The notes beneath the pieces were generated by a model. It was given only the letters and a program-made list of their open reading frames with translations, was not told where the DNA came from and did not search any database. This document shows, piece by piece, positions 43,980 through 51,853 of a DNA stretch of 64,000 nucleotides. Origin of the DNA: Treponema denticola (GTDB taxonomy: Bacteria > Spirochaetota > Spirochaetia > Treponematales > Treponemataceae); NCBI RefSeq assembly GCF_024400535.1, contig NZ_CP038800.1:744001-808000 (forward strand), in the 5' to 3' direction. The position numbers and the translations under genes were made by a program. How positions within the stretch are numbered: the stretch's first letter is position 1; each line of letters opens with the position of its first letter.

Positions 43980-45233
43980 TTAATCTCCCAATGATTCTGC
44001 ATTTAACAGAAAATCAAACAGATCCATTGTTACAATTCCGCTTTCATCCCGTCTGACAGGCAGACCATCTTTAACAATGATTATTTTTTTAAAAGAATCC
44101 TTAATCTCAAGTAATGAAGCTTTTTCCTGCTTCTCCTTTTCCTCTGCAGACATGTTAAGTGCTGATTGGATATAGTATCTCTTGCTTCCCAAATTCGCTA
44201 CAAAGTCTATCTCCAAAAAAAATCTTTCTCTGTTTTTGACGTCCATTGTTTTTTGGTTTTCGAGAGAACCTACATCTACAGAAAATCCTCTTCTTTTGAG
44301 TTCATTATAAATAATATTTTCCATGAGGTGTGATTCTTCAGTCTGTCTGAATCCGAGTCTTGCATTCCTAAGCCCAATATCTTCAAAATAATATTTTAGC
44401 GGTGTTCCTATGTATCTTCGGCCTTTTACATCATATCGATTTGCTTCACTAATTACATAGGCATTTTTAAGATATTCCAAATAACTCCGAATGGTATTTA
44501 AACTGATTTTAGATTTCAATTTACTTTGAAAAGTATTTAAAATCTTGCTTGGATTGGTCAATGAACCGATGGAAGAGGCCAATATGTTTATCATATCATT
44601 CAGTTCTACAACTTTTTCAATTTTGTTTCTTTCAACAATATCTTTAATATAGGTTTCCTCAAATAATTTAGTCAAATAACCGATTTTCTGTTCTTCGGTA
44701 TTCATACTCTGCACAAGGGGCAATCCGCCATAAATGATATAATTTGCCCATGTCCTATACGGATTTTCTGAAGAAAAACTCATCACTTCTTTGAAAGATA
44801 AGGGATATACATGGATTTCATCGCCTCTGCCTCGAAATTCCGTCAAAATATCGCTGGATAAAAATTTGGAATTACTGCCTGTAACATACACATCTGCATT
44901 TTTAATATGGAGCAAAGAATTTAACACTTCTACAAAATCTTCCATCATTTGAATTTCATCCAAAAAAATATAGTGCATCTTATCATCTTTGATAAAAGAT
45001 TTGATATAATCCAAGGCCTGTTCCGGTTGTCTAAACTTTCTATTTTCCAACCGCTCCAATTCTATTTTTATAATGTGATTTTCATCGGTTTTATTTTGCA
45101 GCAAATATTCCCTAAATAATTCAAAAATTAAATAGGATTTTCCGCTTCTGCGAATTCCCGTTACTACTTTTATCATTCCATTATGAAGTCTATTTTCCAG
45201 CTTTTCAATGTATTCAGATCTTTCAATTTTCAT
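43980..45233 (-). CDS. AAA_14/DUF4143 ATPase
   Basis: A 417-residue P-loop ATPase with C-terminal DUF4143. Walker A is GIRRSGKSYLIFEL (about 26-39), Walker B is YIFLDEIQMMEDF, and the DUF4143 part runs from about 270 (YEDIGLRNARLG, then LENIIYNELKRRGF, FFLEIDFVANLG). The last piece resembles PD-(D/E)XK nucleases but lacks the Lys (YYIQSAL), so nuclease activity is doubtful. I chose ATG 45233 after SD TAGGAG rather than ATG 45284, which overlaps a TATTATAATG promoter-like stretch. Function unknown; multicopy in anaerobes. Confidence 0.85.
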   Translation of the reverse strand: MKIERSEYIEKLENRLHNGMIKVVTGIRRSGKSYLIFELFREYLLQNKTDENHIIKIELERLENRKFRQPEQALDYIKSFIKDDKMHYIFLDEIQMMEDFVEVLNSLLHIKNADVYVTGSNSKFLSSDILTEFRGRGDEIHVYPLSFKEVMSFSSENPYRTWANYIIYGGLPLVQSMNTEEQKIGYLTKLFEETYIKDIVERNKIEKVVELNDMINILASSIGSLTNPSKILNTFQSKLKSKISLNTIRSYLEYLKNAYVISEANRYDVKGRRYIGTPLKYYFEDIGLRNARLGFRQTEESHLMENIIYNELKRRGFSVDVGSLENQKTMDVKNRERFFLEIDFVANLGSKRYYIQSALNMSAEEKEKQEKASLLEIKDSFKKIIIVKDGLPVRRDESGIVTMDLFDFLLNAESLGD

Positions 45234-45360
45234 ATCAGAATCTCCTATAATGAAAAATTTTGTGATTTGCACGCTATTATTCATTATAATATCACTCTTC
45301 TTAAATTCTTACAATAGTAAATTTGATTATTTTGTATAAAGTTAGGATGAGAGGATGAAC

Positions 45361-45393
45361 AAAAGGGATGATCCTTAAAGGAACATCCCTTTT
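45361..45393 (-). terminator. Terminator of the conventional opp operon
   Basis: A perfect 10-base stem (AAAAGGGATG, CATCCCTTTT) with a 13-base loop, just after the last small gene of the operon. Confidence 0.75.
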
Positions 45394-45403
45394 GTTTAAG
45401 TCT

Positions 45404-45613
45404 CTAGCCGAAGATGAACATTGATATCAGATAATAGGCTAATACAATTATTGCTGCGATAGGCAGCAAGGTTGTAAGGGCTGCTATTATCAAGGCAGGA
45501 ACATCTCCTTTTTCAAGGTTTGCTTCTTCCCGCAGATGATTCAATTCTTCATTTTCTTCCATGGCTTGGCGCCTTTTTGACTTTAAACTATGCTCATGGT
45601 CTCTAAAAAACAT
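45404..45613 (-). CDS. Small membrane protein at end of opp operon
   Basis: A 69-residue protein with a charged N-terminal half (30 of the first 42 residues polar, R/K/E-rich) and one C-terminal transmembrane helix (ALIIAALTTLLPIAAIIVLAYYLI, about 42-65). Its ATG overlaps the oppF stop (TAATG at 45613), giving tight coupling. Unrecognised; it may be a small accessory or stabilising subunit of the transporter. A terminator follows at once, so it is a genuine part of the operon. Confidence 0.6.
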   Translation of the reverse strand: MFFRDHEHSLKSKRRQAMEENEELNHLREEANLEKGDVPALIIAALTTLLPIAAIIVLAYYLISMFIFG

Positions 45614-46770
45614 TACAGCTCCGCTCCGCTAAAGTGGCAGGCAACAAAATGTCTCGGTTTTTCTTCCTTAAATTGAGGAACTTCGCGTTTGCATATATCC
45701 TTTGCAATGGGGCATCTTGTATGGAATTTACAGCCTGTGGGCGTGATGATGTTGGACGGAATGTCTCCTTCCAATAAGATTCGCCTCTTTGTTCTCATCT
45801 TTTGTAAGTCTGTTTCAGGAATGGCTGAAAGAAGGACTTTTGTATAAGGATGAAGAGGATTGGCATACATTTCGCGTTTATCGGTAAATTCGACCATATT
45901 TCCCAAATACATAACACCGATTCTATCGCTTATGTGCTTTACAACCGATAGGTCATGCGAAATAAACAAATAGGATAGGTGGAATTCCTTTTGCAGGTCA
46001 TTGAGGAGGTTTATGATCTGGGACTGAATCGATACGTCCAAGGCCGAAACGGCTTCATCGCATACTATGAATTTGGGTTTTAATGCGAGGGCCCGTGCTA
46101 TACCGATTCGCTGCCTTTGACCGCCTGAAAATTCATGAGGATATCTGTAAATCATATAGTCTGCCAAGCCGCAAGTGTTCATTATCTCTTTTACATACTT
46201 TTCATATGCGGGGTCTTTTTTCTTGAACATTCCATGCTCAAGCAAGGCCTCGCCTATGATCTGTCCTACAGTCATCTTAGGATTAAGAGATGAATAGGGG
46301 TCTTGGAAGATAATCTGCATTTTCTTTCGTAAGGGCATCATTTGAGTTACAGTATAATTTGTAATGTTTTCACCCTCAAAAAAGATTTCACCCGCTGTGG
46401 GCTTATAAAGTTTTAGTATTGTGCGGCCTAAGGTTGACTTTCCGCAGCCTGATTCTCCTACAAGGCCTACGGTTTCTCCTTCATGGATAACGAGGTCGAT
46501 ACCGTCATTGGCAATTACGCATAAGTTTTGACCGTGCAGGTCAGAATAGGTTTCATAGTCCAAAATTAGGTCTGTAAGCTCCTTGCCGAGGTCCTTACCG
46601 CTTTTATGCATGTCCATCAGCTGATTCATGTCAACCTTAGTATTAAACATGCCGGCACAAACCCTAAGAGCTTCATCGGCTATTCTTTTAAGAGTTTTTC
46701 TCTCATTTCGTGTTTTGCCGGTAGGAAAATACTGTTTAAGGCCTCGAGTTTCCAATAATATCTTACTCAT
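45613..46770 (-). CDS. oppF: Oligopeptide ABC importer ATP-binding protein OppF, with N-terminal insertion
   Basis: ATPase subunit of the dipeptide/oligopeptide importer, 385 residues, 55 more than its usual size. It has Walker [10 protein letters not shown], signature FSGGQRQR, Walker [13 protein letters not shown], and the oligo_HPY C-terminal CKFHTRCP cysteine cluster. The excess is an insertion at about 17-88 between the KQYFPTGKT opening and [12 protein letters not shown]. This insertion is helical and charged and absent from the second system's OppF in this window. It overlaps oppD by 8 bases. Confidence 0.94.
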   Translation of the reverse strand: MSKILLETRGLKQYFPTGKTRNERKTLKRIADEALRVCAGMFNTKVDMNQLMDMHKSGKDLGKELTDLILDYETYSDLHGQNLCVIANDGIDLVIHEGETVGLVGESGCGKSTLGRTILKLYKPTAGEIFFEGENITNYTVTQMMPLRKKMQIIFQDPYSSLNPKMTVGQIIGEALLEHGMFKKKDPAYEKYVKEIMNTCGLADYMIYRYPHEFSGGQRQRIGIARALALKPKFIVCDEAVSALDVSIQSQIINLLNDLQKEFHLSYLFISHDLSVVKHISDRIGVMYLGNMVEFTDKREMYANPLHPYTKVLLSAIPETDLQKMRTKRRILLEGDIPSNIITPTGCKFHTRCPIAKDICKREVPQFKEEKPRHFVACHFSGAEL

Positions 46771-47755
46771 GTCTACCTCCTGATTTCGGATAAAAGCATC
46801 TGATTAAGTGTCCTTCTTCTACTTCAACCAATTCGGGCTTTTCGTTTCGGCATTTTTCGGTTGCATATTCGCACCTTGTCGAAAATCTGCAGCCCTTGGG
46901 AAGTTTAAGAGGATGAGGTACACTTCCTTGAATTTGAGCGAGATATTCTACTTCTTCATCCAAGAGGGGGATTGATTCAAGCAAACCTTCCTTATAAGGA
47001 TGAGAAAATTGAGTCTGTCGGTCAAAAATAACATCTACCGGAGCCCTTTCAACGATTTCGCCTGTGTACATTACGGCAACATCATCGGCCAATTCTGCAA
47101 TGGCGCCCAAGTCATGGGTGATAAACATGATTGCCGTGTTGTGCTTTTTCTTTAAATCGTTCATCAACTTAAAGATCTGTGCCTGTATTGTAACGTCAAG
47201 GGCCGTTGTAGGTTCATCGGCTATCAAAAGACGAGGCTCGCAAGCCAAGGCCATTGCTATCATTACGCGCTGCCTCATTCCTCCCGAAAGCTGGAAGGGG
47301 TAGTTATAAACTACGTTTTCCGGATTGGGGATTTTTACTTCGCGCAAAAGGTCGATAGCGGCATTCCAAGCTTCTTTTTTTGACATGTGTTGATGAAGAA
47401 TTAAGGGCTCGCTTAGCTGTTTTCCTATTCTGTGAACGGGGTTAAGAGAGGTCATGGGCTCTTGGAATATCATCGATATATCGTTACCCCTTATCTTTCT
47501 TATTTCCTTTTTGCCTAAATTTACAAGATTTACTCCGCCGAAATTGATTTCTCCTTGGACAATTTTGCCCGGATATTCAAGAAGGTTGAGAATACTAAAG
47601 GCTGTAATGGATTTACCCGAGCCTGATTCTCCTACTATTCCCAAAGTTTTACCGGCTTCTATAGTAAAATCTACACCTTGAACGGCCTTTATCGTTCCCT
47701 TGTTTGTAAAAAAGTATGTATGTAAATTTTTAACTTCAAGTAGAGGATTTTTCAT
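46763..47755 (-). CDS. oppD: Oligopeptide ABC importer ATP-binding protein OppD
   Basis: ATPase subunit, 330 residues, cytoplasmic and membrane-associated. Walker A GESGSGKS, signature QLSGGMRQR, Walker B LLIADEPTTALD, H-switch FITHDLG, and an oligo_HPY tail with CRFSTRCEYA. The start at 47755 overlaps the oppC stop by 4 bases. Confidence 0.95.
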   Translation of the reverse strand: MKNPLLEVKNLHTYFFTNKGTIKAVQGVDFTIEAGKTLGIVGESGSGKSITAFSILNLLEYPGKIVQGEINFGGVNLVNLGKKEIRKIRGNDISMIFQEPMTSLNPVHRIGKQLSEPLILHQHMSKKEAWNAAIDLLREVKIPNPENVVYNYPFQLSGGMRQRVMIAMALACEPRLLIADEPTTALDVTIQAQIFKLMNDLKKKHNTAIMFITHDLGAIAELADDVAVMYTGEIVERAPVDVIFDRQTQFSHPYKEGLLESIPLLDEEVEYLAQIQGSVPHPLKLPKGCRFSTRCEYATEKCRNEKPELVEVEEGHLIRCFYPKSGGRHE

Positions 47756-48768
47756 ACAGCCGCCTCCTTTACTGTTTGCTTAGCCTGTTTTGCAAGCCTT
47801 TTTTCTTCTTTTCGTCTGGCTCTGGCCTCTTTTCGTTGTGCCTTTGTTGTATATTCGGCCTTCGGGTCAATAGAGTCTCTAAGACCTTCACCGATGAGGT
47901 TGATACTCATAATAAACAAAAAGAGCATTGCACCGGGGAATATCCAAATCCACCAAAAAGTTCTAAGGCTTGTGCTGTTTTCTGCTGCCTTCGATAAAAG
48001 AGCTCCCCATGTCGGAATCGGTTCGGTTACCGACAAGTTTAAGAATGACAAGAATGCTTCGCTCAAAATAGATGATGCAAAGGTGAGGGTTGCAGATACT
48101 ACAACGGTCGCTAATACGTTGGGTACCAAATGTCTAAAAATCTGGTTACGCCTTTTTATGCCCAAAGCCCTTGTAGCCACAATAAATTCCTGTTCCCTTA
48201 AAGCTAAAATTTGGCCCCGTATCAATCGGGCTAAGCCTGTCCAGCTTAAAAGTCCCAGTATTATAACTATTACATAGAGCCTGAATTCGGGCGGCCTTTC
48301 CCTAAATATGGCAGAAATTGTATAAGCTATGGCCAAAAAAGGGAATGAGGAAAGTATTTCTATTAACCTCATAATAATATTATCAACCCTGCCGCCGAAA
48401 AATCCTGCAATTGAACCCATAGTTAAACCTATGGTTACGGCCATAAATGTAGATAAAAAACCTACCTGTAACGAAATCCATCCTCCTTCAAGAACTCTCA
48501 TGAATGTATCCCGTCCGTACTTGTCCGTTCCGAATGGGTGAACCCATGAGGGCGGATTATTTTTTAATGCAGGATCGGTTTTTGCAAAATCATAGCCTGT
48601 GAATTTGGTATAGAAATGAGTTACTACAACAAGAAGGACTATTGTAAGGAACATATAAAAGCCTATCATCGCAAGCCTGTTATTTTTGAATTTAATTCTT
48701 ATCTGCTGTGCAGGGGATAGAATAACTTCGTCTTTTTCGCTGAAATTTTTGTTTTCTTCTTGAGCCAT
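47752..48768 (-). CDS. oppC: Oligopeptide ABC importer permease OppC
   Basis: A 338-residue permease with an N-terminal OppC_N segment (AQQIRIKFKNNRLAMIGFYM, about 20-39), FGTDKYGRDTFMRVLEGGW and the EAA loop ALGIKRRNQIFRHLVPNVLA. Six transmembrane helices are expected. A K/R/A-rich cytoplasmic tail follows (last 25 residues). It abuts oppB (stop 48769). Confidence 0.95.
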   Translation of the reverse strand: MAQEENKNFSEKDEVILSPAQQIRIKFKNNRLAMIGFYMFLTIVLLVVVTHFYTKFTGYDFAKTDPALKNNPPSWVHPFGTDKYGRDTFMRVLEGGWISLQVGFLSTFMAVTIGLTMGSIAGFFGGRVDNIIMRLIEILSSFPFLAIAYTISAIFRERPPEFRLYVIVIILGLLSWTGLARLIRGQILALREQEFIVATRALGIKRRNQIFRHLVPNVLATVVVSATLTFASSILSEAFLSFLNLSVTEPIPTWGALLSKAAENSTSLRTFWWIWIFPGAMLFLFIMSINLIGEGLRDSIDPKAEYTTKAQRKEARARRKEEKRLAKQAKQTVKEAAV

Positions 48769-49794
48769 TTAAACCTTTCCTTCCCGAATCCTCGGATCTA
48801 CGACCATATATCCTACATCTATGAAGATATTACCCAATAATGTAAGAAGTCCAAAGAATAAGAGAACAGTCTGTAATACTGCCCTGTCCTTAAAGCCGTA
48901 TGCATAGTTCATCAGTAGGCCCATTCCGGGATAAGCAAATATTTTTTCTACAACTATAGAACCGCCGAATAGTCCCGGTATGGATAAACCTATGAGGGTA
49001 ACAACCGGTATTAAAGCATTTTGGAAGGCATGTCTGTATATAACTACCTTTTCTGAAAGGCCCTTTGCTCTTGCCGTCCTAATGTAGTCTGATTTTAATA
49101 TTTCAATCATTGCTGATCGTACATAGCGTATAAGACTTACAAGGGATGTAAGAACTACTACGGTAACCGGCAGTATGATATAATGCCAGTCAGGCTGTAT
49201 ACCTCTAGGGTCTGACATACCTGAAAAGGGTAAAATTTTCAAAAATATAACGAATATCATTATTAAAAGCAGCGCTAAAAAGAAAGAGGGCAGGGATATA
49301 CCTATTATTGTTAAAACCGTTACGGTTTTATCAAAAAAACTGTTCTTTTTTACTGCCGCCGTGATTCCTACCGGAATCGAAATTAAAAAGGCTAAAAGAA
49401 AGCCCCAAATATTTATTTTAAAAGATCTTCCGATGTATGTACCTATAAACTCGTTTACGGGTTTATTGTATTTTATCGAATAACCGAATTCTCCTCTAAA
49501 GGTATCGCCCATCCATAAAAAATATCTTTCTACAGGGCCCTTATCATATCCTAAAAATTTTCTCATATTTTCAATATATAGGGCTCTTTCTTCCGGCGTC
49601 ATAGCCTTGGTCTTTTCGGGATCAAGCATTGCCAGTATGGGATCTCCCGGCATCAGGTTGATAAGTATAAAGATAGCAACCGACATGATTATTAATACCG
49701 GAATTATTGATACTAAACGCTTGAATATATATCGGATATATGGAAAAAGGATTTCAAACAGCGATTTTGAACCGCTTACATTATTATTTGCCAT
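48769..49794 (-). CDS. oppB: Oligopeptide ABC importer permease OppB
   Basis: A 341-residue permease: N-terminal helix IFKRLVSIIPVLIIMSVAIF (about 18-37), NLMPGDPILAMLDPE, and the EAA loop ARAKGLSEKVVIYRHAFQNAL. The SD (AAAGGAGA) is 5-9 bases upstream of the ATG. A terminator-like hairpin separates it from oppA, so its expression is probably below that of oppA. Confidence 0.95.
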   Translation of the reverse strand: MANNNVSGSKSLFEILFPYIRYIFKRLVSIIPVLIIMSVAIFILINLMPGDPILAMLDPEKTKAMTPEERALYIENMRKFLGYDKGPVERYFLWMGDTFRGEFGYSIKYNKPVNEFIGTYIGRSFKINIWGFLLAFLISIPVGITAAVKKNSFFDKTVTVLTIIGISLPSFFLALLLIMIFVIFLKILPFSGMSDPRGIQPDWHYIILPVTVVVLTSLVSLIRYVRSAMIEILKSDYIRTARAKGLSEKVVIYRHAFQNALIPVVTLIGLSIPGLFGGSIVVEKIFAYPGMGLLMNYAYGFKDRAVLQTVLLFFGLLTLLGNIFIDVGYMVVDPRIREGKV

Positions 49795-49810
49795 AAAATC
49801 TCCTTTAGGT

Positions 49811-49851
49811 AAAAAATAAGACCTCCGCTTAAATTAAACAAGAGGTCTTAT
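49811..49851 (-). terminator. Attenuator-type terminator between oppA and oppB
   Basis: A 10-base stem (ATAAGACCTC 49816-49825, GAGGTCTTAT 49842-49851) with 16-base loop, followed on the minus strand by T6 (49816-49811). It lies downstream of oppA on the transcribed strand and can reduce readthrough into oppBCDF. Confidence 0.78.
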
Positions 49852-49881
49852 GATTGAGTTAAACAATCAGTAATGGACTAA

Positions 49882-51660
49882 TTATTTTTTCCAATTTGCT
49901 TCAGGTAAAGCTCTTGCCCAGTTCCACAAAGCTGTAGTATGGAAGTTTTCCAATTTATCTGTAAAGAGGTCAAAATAATTATTTGAGTAAACAGGGATAA
50001 CGGGAACTTCTTTATTTATAGCAGTTACGAATTTTCTCCAGTTTTTCCTGTATTCTTCTCTTCCGGTTACGGGATGAACATTTTCGATGTCGTCAAGCAA
50101 CTTGTCCCATTCTGCAGGGGTATAAGAAGAACCTCCCGAGAACATTACGTTGTTGCTAGAGGGCTGTCCCCAAGGCATAATAAGATTTGTTGCATAGTCG
50201 GCTTTGGGATTGGCTTTAAGTACATAACCTACACCGCCTACAAAAGCATGATAAGTTCTTTCTTCTTTTGTGTCTCCTGTCCAGTGGCTGTACATTACGG
50301 GCCAATCAAGACCTGTTAAACTTATCTTAAAGCCGAGCTTTGAAACATAAGTATCATTAAATATGAGGTTATATGTATCTGACCAGAAAGGTGTGTAAGT
50401 AATCTTGATTTCAAGGGGTTTTCCTTCCCAAAGATAACCTGATTTTGCATTACCTGTGAGTTTTGCATAATCTCCGTCTTTTCTTGCAGCTGCTTTATCA
50501 AGGAGTTCCTGAGCTTTTGCAATATTTGCAGCTTCATCGAATTTTCCGTCTTTATCTAAGATATCATAGCTTGTCAAGGTGCTTTCGAATTTACCTACGG
50601 CAGCTGTTCCAATAAGGTTTTCTTCATCATCATCCCACAAGGGCCAGTCGTTTTTGGAGTAGGGGCCGTTGGAAGAAATACCGTATTGACCTAAGAAAAG
50701 CTCGATGATTTTAGGTCTGTTAAGAACATAGGCAAAGGCCTGGCGTACTTCCGTAAGGGAAGTGGGGCCGAAGTTACAGTGGAGGGCGATTGTTCCTCCT
50801 CCGTGTCTATAGTAATTGGTGTAAGAAAAGCCGGGCTTATCTTTAACGGGATCAATTTTTTCGGCTTGACCTTGACCTGTCAGCATGTCTACTTCACCCT
50901 GAAGGAGCTGGTCAAGTTCGGTTTCACTGGGAACAACCTTAACGATTACCTCTTTGATGGCAGGTACTTTACCGAGGTAGTCTTTAAAGGCTGCCAACTT
51001 AACATATTCGCCTTCCTTGTACTCGGTCATCTTGTAGGGTCCGTAGCCGATCGGATTTGAAATATGTTTTTTTACATACTGCTGTACGGTAAGACCTTCT
51101 TCCTTTGCCCCCTTTGTGAAGGTTTCTTCAGGGAAGAGGTAATAAGAACTGAATACGGCTGTGTCAATGGTATAGCTTACTTTTTTAAGATGGAAAGTTA
51201 CGGTATTTGCGGCTTCATCAATTTCAATACTTTCAACATAATCGTTGATTGTTGACGATCCTCCCGTATCGCTTAAAGCTTTTGTATCCATGTAAAAGTC
51301 ATATGTAAACTTTACATCCTTTGCAGTTAAAGCTTCACCGTTATGGAATTTTGCTCCTTTTACAAGCTTAAATGTCCATGTTTTAAGGTCATCGCTTACC
51401 TTTTTTTCTGCAACGAGAAGCGAATCCTCAACTTGACCTTTGGAATTTTCGTTCATAAGACCGAATGCCCAGATCAACTTTCGGATATCGTTGTCATAAG
51501 TCGAATTTGTCCAGCCTGTGTAAAAGTCGCCGTTAAATTCTGCAGAAGCTACAACGAAAGGTCTTTCGTTTGTCTTAGTTGTTGCTGCACTGTTTCCGCC
51601 GCATGCTATTACGGAAAAAGCCAGCACTAGTGTTACAATCAGCACCAGAATTTTTTTCAT
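49882..51660 (-). CDS. oppA: Oligopeptide-binding lipoprotein OppA
   Basis: Substrate-binding protein of the conventional importer, 592 residues from ATG 51660 (SD TTGGAGG upstream). Lipobox VIAC, Cys 20. The SBP_bac_5 fold is in normal order: EVEDSLLVAEKKVSDDLKTW then AKFHNGEALTAKDVKFTYDF near 95-130; GYGPYKMTEYKEGEYVKLAAF near 205; VDMLTGQ, then LHCNFGPTSLTEVRQAFAYVLNR near 300. The C-terminal lobe continues to the end. Peptide range cannot be read from sequence. Confidence 0.95.
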   Translation of the reverse strand: MKKILVLIVTLVLAFSVIACGGNSAATTKTNERPFVVASAEFNGDFYTGWTNSTYDNDIRKLIWAFGLMNENSKGQVEDSLLVAEKKVSDDLKTWTFKLVKGAKFHNGEALTAKDVKFTYDFYMDTKALSDTGGSSTINDYVESIEIDEAANTVTFHLKKVSYTIDTAVFSSYYLFPEETFTKGAKEEGLTVQQYVKKHISNPIGYGPYKMTEYKEGEYVKLAAFKDYLGKVPAIKEVIVKVVPSETELDQLLQGEVDMLTGQGQAEKIDPVKDKPGFSYTNYYRHGGGTIALHCNFGPTSLTEVRQAFAYVLNRPKIIELFLGQYGISSNGPYSKNDWPLWDDDEENLIGTAAVGKFESTLTSYDILDKDGKFDEAANIAKAQELLDKAAARKDGDYAKLTGNAKSGYLWEGKPLEIKITYTPFWSDTYNLIFNDTYVSKLGFKISLTGLDWPVMYSHWTGDTKEERTYHAFVGGVGYVLKANPKADYATNLIMPWGQPSSNNVMFSGGSSYTPAEWDKLLDDIENVHPVTGREEYRKNWRKFVTAINKEVPVIPVYSNNYFDLFTDKLENFHTTALWNWARALPEANWKK

Positions 51661-51706
51661 AGTGTCCTCCAAGTATTTTAGTCGGTAAGATAAATTACCA
51701 GGAAAA

Positions 51707-51735
51707 AGTGTATCATAAAATGATAAAAATGTAAA
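51707..51735 (-). promoter_or_regulatory. Promoter of oppA-oppBCDF
   Basis: Minus strand: TTTACA (51730-51735), 17 bases, TACACT (51707-51712). The leader is about 40 bases. Confidence 0.55.
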
Positions 51736-51781
51736 GATTAAGGTAAAAAAATCTCAATAAAATAAAAAATAAAAAAAATGT

Positions 51782-51810
51782 TTGACAAATACATAATAGT
51801 ATGTTTTAAT
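51782..51810 (+). promoter_or_regulatory. Promoter of the second peptide ABC operon
   Basis: TTGACA (51782-51787), 17 bases, TTTAAT (51805-51810). The spacer contains ACATA...TATGT and the predicted start lies beside a GTGTTT-T-AAACAC dyad (51818-51830), an operator-like arrangement. Confidence 0.62.
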
Positions 51811-51853
51811 ATATGCAGTGTTTTAAACACATAAAAACAACAGGAGGAATTTA

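Noticed and set aside
45234-45284. N-terminal extension of the DUF4143 ATPase from ATG 45284
   Set aside because: It overlaps a TATTATAATG promoter-like stretch and lacks SD, whereas ATG 45233 has TAGGAG.
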